Made by a program: the position numbers and the translations under genes. DNA of 34,239 bases, taken from NCBI GenBank assembly GCA_002420305.1, contig DIHT01000058.1, positions 1 to 34,239 of the forward strand, given 5' to 3'. The notes under the pieces are model-generated. The model saw nothing but the letters and a program-made list of their open reading frames with translations, was not told the DNA's origin and searched no databases. Positions 32,128-34,239 of the stretch are shown here, piece after piece (position 1 is the stretch's first letter; every line of letters starts with the position of its first letter). This DNA is from Akkermansiaceae bacterium UBA5689. GTDB lineage: Bacteria; Verrucomicrobiota; Verrucomicrobiia; Verrucomicrobiales; Akkermansiaceae.

Positions 32128-34239
32128 CTAACTGATATCCTTTGACTTCTCAACCTCTCTCTCAGCTTTCGCAAGCCATTTTCCGGTTGGAGACCTTTCC
32201 GTTGCGATCAGATCCCCGGGCGACCCCACGGCGACAACCTCGCCCCCGTGCCGCCCCCCTCCTGGCCCGAGGTCGATGACCCAATCAGAAGCTGCCACTA
32301 TCTCCATATTATGCTCAATCACCACTACTGAGTGTCCCGCATCCCTTAGACGCTGCAGTACTCCTAGCAGAACTATCACATCATCATGATGCAATCCGGT
32401 CGTAGGTTCATCGAGAAGATAAAGCACTCCTTCCTGAGCGGTCTTAGCGAGTTCTGCCGCTAACTTAATACGCTGGGCTTCTCCTCCCGACAAAGTATTC
32501 GCTGACTGCCCTAGCTTGAGATAACCCAGCCCCACCTCGCAGAGAGCCGATAGCAAGGGGCTTAGTCTTGGCACTTTTTTAAAGAACTCCGCAGCTTCTT
32601 CTGCGGTCAAATCCAGGATATCAGCAATACTACGACCTTTGTAGGTCACCTCCAAGGTCTCTCGATTGTATCGCCTTCCACCGCAGGAGTCACAGGATAC
32701 GAAGGCATCATTAAGAAAATGCATATCGATCCGCAGCGCACCTCCTCCCTGGCATTTTTCGCACCGTCCTCCCTTTATATTGAAACTGAAACGACCCGCA
32801 GTGTAACCTCTCTGCCGGGAGAGAGGAAGCTGAGCGAACAAAGCTCTGATATGATCAAATGCACCTGTGTATGTCGCAGGATTAGAGCGGGGAGAGCGCC
32901 CCAGTGGAGCCTGATCAACAACAACCAGTCGGCCAATATGTTCAACTCCGTCAACTCGGTCATGATCACCTGGAGCTGCTTTGGCGCCCTGCAAGGTTCT
33001 TGCCAATGACCGTTTCAGAATGTTGTCCACCAGCGTGGACTTCCCACTCCCACTCGGCCCAGTCACAGCCACCAGCATTCCCAAGGGAATTTCCACGTCC
33101 ACATTTTTCAGATTATGCTCCCGGGCTCCCCTCACACTGATCCGCCTTTTAACTCCCAGAGGATTTCTTGCGCAATTACTCTTCGCCGAATACCGCCCCA
33201 TGCCACGCAACCAGCGACCGGTAGGCGAATTGTCCTCCGCCATTACATCCTCAAGACTCCCCTCCGCAATGAGCTCTCCACCGTGCATGCCAGCACCAGG
33301 GCCCAACTCAATAATGTGATCCGCGGACCGGATCATATCCTCATCATGCTCGACCACAACGATCGTGTTGCCCAGGTCCCTCAACGACTCCAAGGCTCCA
33401 ATCAAGCGGGCATTATCCTCCGGATGAAGTCCAATGCTGGGTTCATCGAGGACATAAAGGACTCCCGAGAGTCCTGCTCCCAGCTGAGTGGCCAGTCTGA
33501 TCCGCTGGAACTCTCCCCCCGACAGGGTCGACGCACTACGGTCGAGCGCGAGGTATCCCAGTCCGACCTCCCGCAGAAAGCGCAATCTTCGACAGATTTC
33601 CTCCCCGATCGGGCGCACCGCTCCTTCACGGTCATCCGGGATTTTTAACTCCTCCATCCATTCGGTAGCTTCCTCGATTGGAAGTCCACAGAATTGATCA
33701 ATCCCAAGCATGCTGCCCTTTCCTCTATTTTCCAATTTCACAGCAAGAAACTCCTTCCGTAAACGCCGCCCATGACACACCTGACAACTACGGGTTGTCA
33801 TAAAACGCCCCATGTGCCCTCTCAGGGAATCACTTCCCGTCTCCTCATATAATCGCTCGACGTCCCGACATATCCCGTGGAATTCGACTTCTTTCGAAAA
33901 AACTCTCCCTCTGGACTGCAACTGCACAGGAATCTTCATCCCTCCGGTGCCGTAGAAGAGCGCATTCCGGAATTCCTCAGGCAGATCATCAAAGGGAATA
34001 TCGACCGACACTCCAAAGTATTTAGCCAATCCCTCTACCCGCTCTCTTTGCCAGCTCGTATCCTTCCCCCCTTTTTTAGGCAGCTTGACCGCACCATCAC
34101 TCAACCTCTTCTCTCGATCAGGAACAACGAGATCGGGATCACAGAATTGCTCACTTCCGAGTCCATGACATGTCCTGCAGGCACCCTTGGGACTGTTGAA
34201 GGAAAAGTGCCGCGGACTCAATTCAGGCACTTCGAAACC
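32128..34239 (-). CDS. uvrA: Excinuclease ABC subunit A, N-terminus beyond window
   Basis: UvrA recognises DNA damage with UvrB in nucleotide excision repair. About 703 C-terminal residues are present; the frame is open to the last base and the GTG at 34230 is internal (GFEVPELSPRHFSFNSP). Visible parts: first zinc module CRTCHGLG, SCQVCHGRRLR, first ABC signature STLSGGEFQRIRLATQLGAGL with VLYVLDEPSIGLH, Walker A VTGPSGSGKSTL, DQAPLGRSPRSNPATYTG, second zinc module RCEKCQGGG with SCDSCGGRRYN, and second ABC signature NTLSGGEAQRIKLAAEL with DEPTTGLH. Full-length UvrA is about 940 residues, so roughly 240 are missing. It is transcribed toward the ECF sigma gene. Confidence 0.97.
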   Translation of the reverse strand, partial: GFEVPELSPRHFSFNSPKGACRTCHGLGSEQFCDPDLVVPDREKRLSDGAVKLPKKGGKDTSWQRERVEGLAKYFGVSVDIPFDDLPEEFRNALFYGTGGMKIPVQLQSRGRVFSKEVEFHGICRDVERLYEETGSDSLRGHMGRFMTTRSCQVCHGRRLRKEFLAVKLENRGKGSMLGIDQFCGLPIEEATEWMEELKIPDDREGAVRPIGEEICRRLRFLREVGLGYLALDRSASTLSGGEFQRIRLATQLGAGLSGVLYVLDEPSIGLHPEDNARLIGALESLRDLGNTIVVVEHDEDMIRSADHIIELGPGAGMHGGELIAEGSLEDVMAEDNSPTGRWLRGMGRYSAKSNCARNPLGVKRRISVRGAREHNLKNVDVEIPLGMLVAVTGPSGSGKSTLVDNILKRSLARTLQGAKAAPGDHDRVDGVEHIGRLVVVDQAPLGRSPRSNPATYTGAFDHIRALFAQLPLSRQRGYTAGRFSFNIKGGRCEKCQGGGALRIDMHFLNDAFVSCDSCGGRRYNRETLEVTYKGRSIADILDLTAEEAAEFFKKVPRLSPLLSALCEVGLGYLKLGQSANTLSGGEAQRIKLAAELAKTAQEGVLYLLDEPTTGLHHDDVIVLLGVLQRLRDAGHSVVVIEHNMEIVAASDWVIDLGPGGGRHGGEVVAVGSPGDLIATERSPTGKWLAKAEREVEKSKDIS

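Noticed and set aside
1..34239. tRNA, rRNA, CRISPR or insertion sequence
   Set aside because: No cloverleaf-like run, regularly spaced repeat array, transposase motif or terminal inverted repeats with target duplication were seen.

Overview
The window looks like a chromosomal segment from the Verrucomicrobiota (PVC superphylum). The pointers are a DUF1553/PSD1 protein with an embedded LamG end followed by a Tat-exported DUF1501 protein, two DUF1080 (3-keto-disaccharide hydrolase-like) secreted proteins, a Chlamydia-like phosphatidylserine decarboxylase, and System II cytochrome c assembly genes (ResB/CcsA) in an overlapping operon. I assign the phylum from gene content only and cannot name a genus. 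No rRNA, tRNA, CRISPR array, transposase, integrase or prophage gene was seen, so this looks like core chromosome with scattered lineage-specific genes. Both window edges cut genes: the DUF1553 gene at the left and uvrA at the right.

Layout. 1-2908: PSD1 (DUF1553) and DUF1501 pair. 3063-3860: orphan ABC-2 permease. 3884-4432: DUF3592 membrane protein. 4522-5709: yqeY and ispD. 5738-9214: a von Willebrand A protein with a membrane anchor and a 757-residue lipoprotein of unknown function. 9404-10207: first DUF1080 protein. 10319-11332: long-chain polyprenyl diphosphate synthase. 11365-13116: SMP-30-like protein and second DUF1080 protein. 13399-14907: nrdR, a downstream unknown gene whose first half looks like a diverged ATP-cone, and a HIT protein. 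14938-19191: lipoprotein-resB-ccsA operon with stop/start overlaps. 19326-20210: psd. 20270-20947: gamma-glutamylcyclotransferase-like domain fused to membrane segments. 20989-22038: obg. 22165-22728: YqgE/AlgH. 22762-25787: lnt then an N-acetylglutamate synthase with a shortened kinase domain. 25862-26563: Tat-exported M15 peptidase. 26584-28554: phospho-sugar mutase. 28676-29575: RlmI-type methyltransferase. 29644-32098: ECF sigma factor, its membrane partner and a PDZ protein. 32128-34239: uvrA (C-terminal three quarters).

Functional themes: envelope and lipid building (ispD, polyprenyl synthase, psd, lnt, several lipoproteins), cytochrome c maturation, secreted sugar-modifying proteins, nucleotide-pool control (nrdR), and an envelope-stress style sigma cluster next to uvrA. 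Many genes have no clear Shine-Dalgarno sequence, but a few starts are decided by one. Several gene ends carry perfect short inverted repeats without a T-run. No gene-free stretch exceeds 300 bases; the longest are 13117-13398, which holds an AT-rich dyad, and 30661-30924, in which I see no clear element.

I did not find a clearly new multi-gene system. The best candidates for something undescribed are the ATP-cone-like partner directly after nrdR, the shortened kinase domain in the N-acetylglutamate synthase, and the cyclotransferase-membrane fusion.
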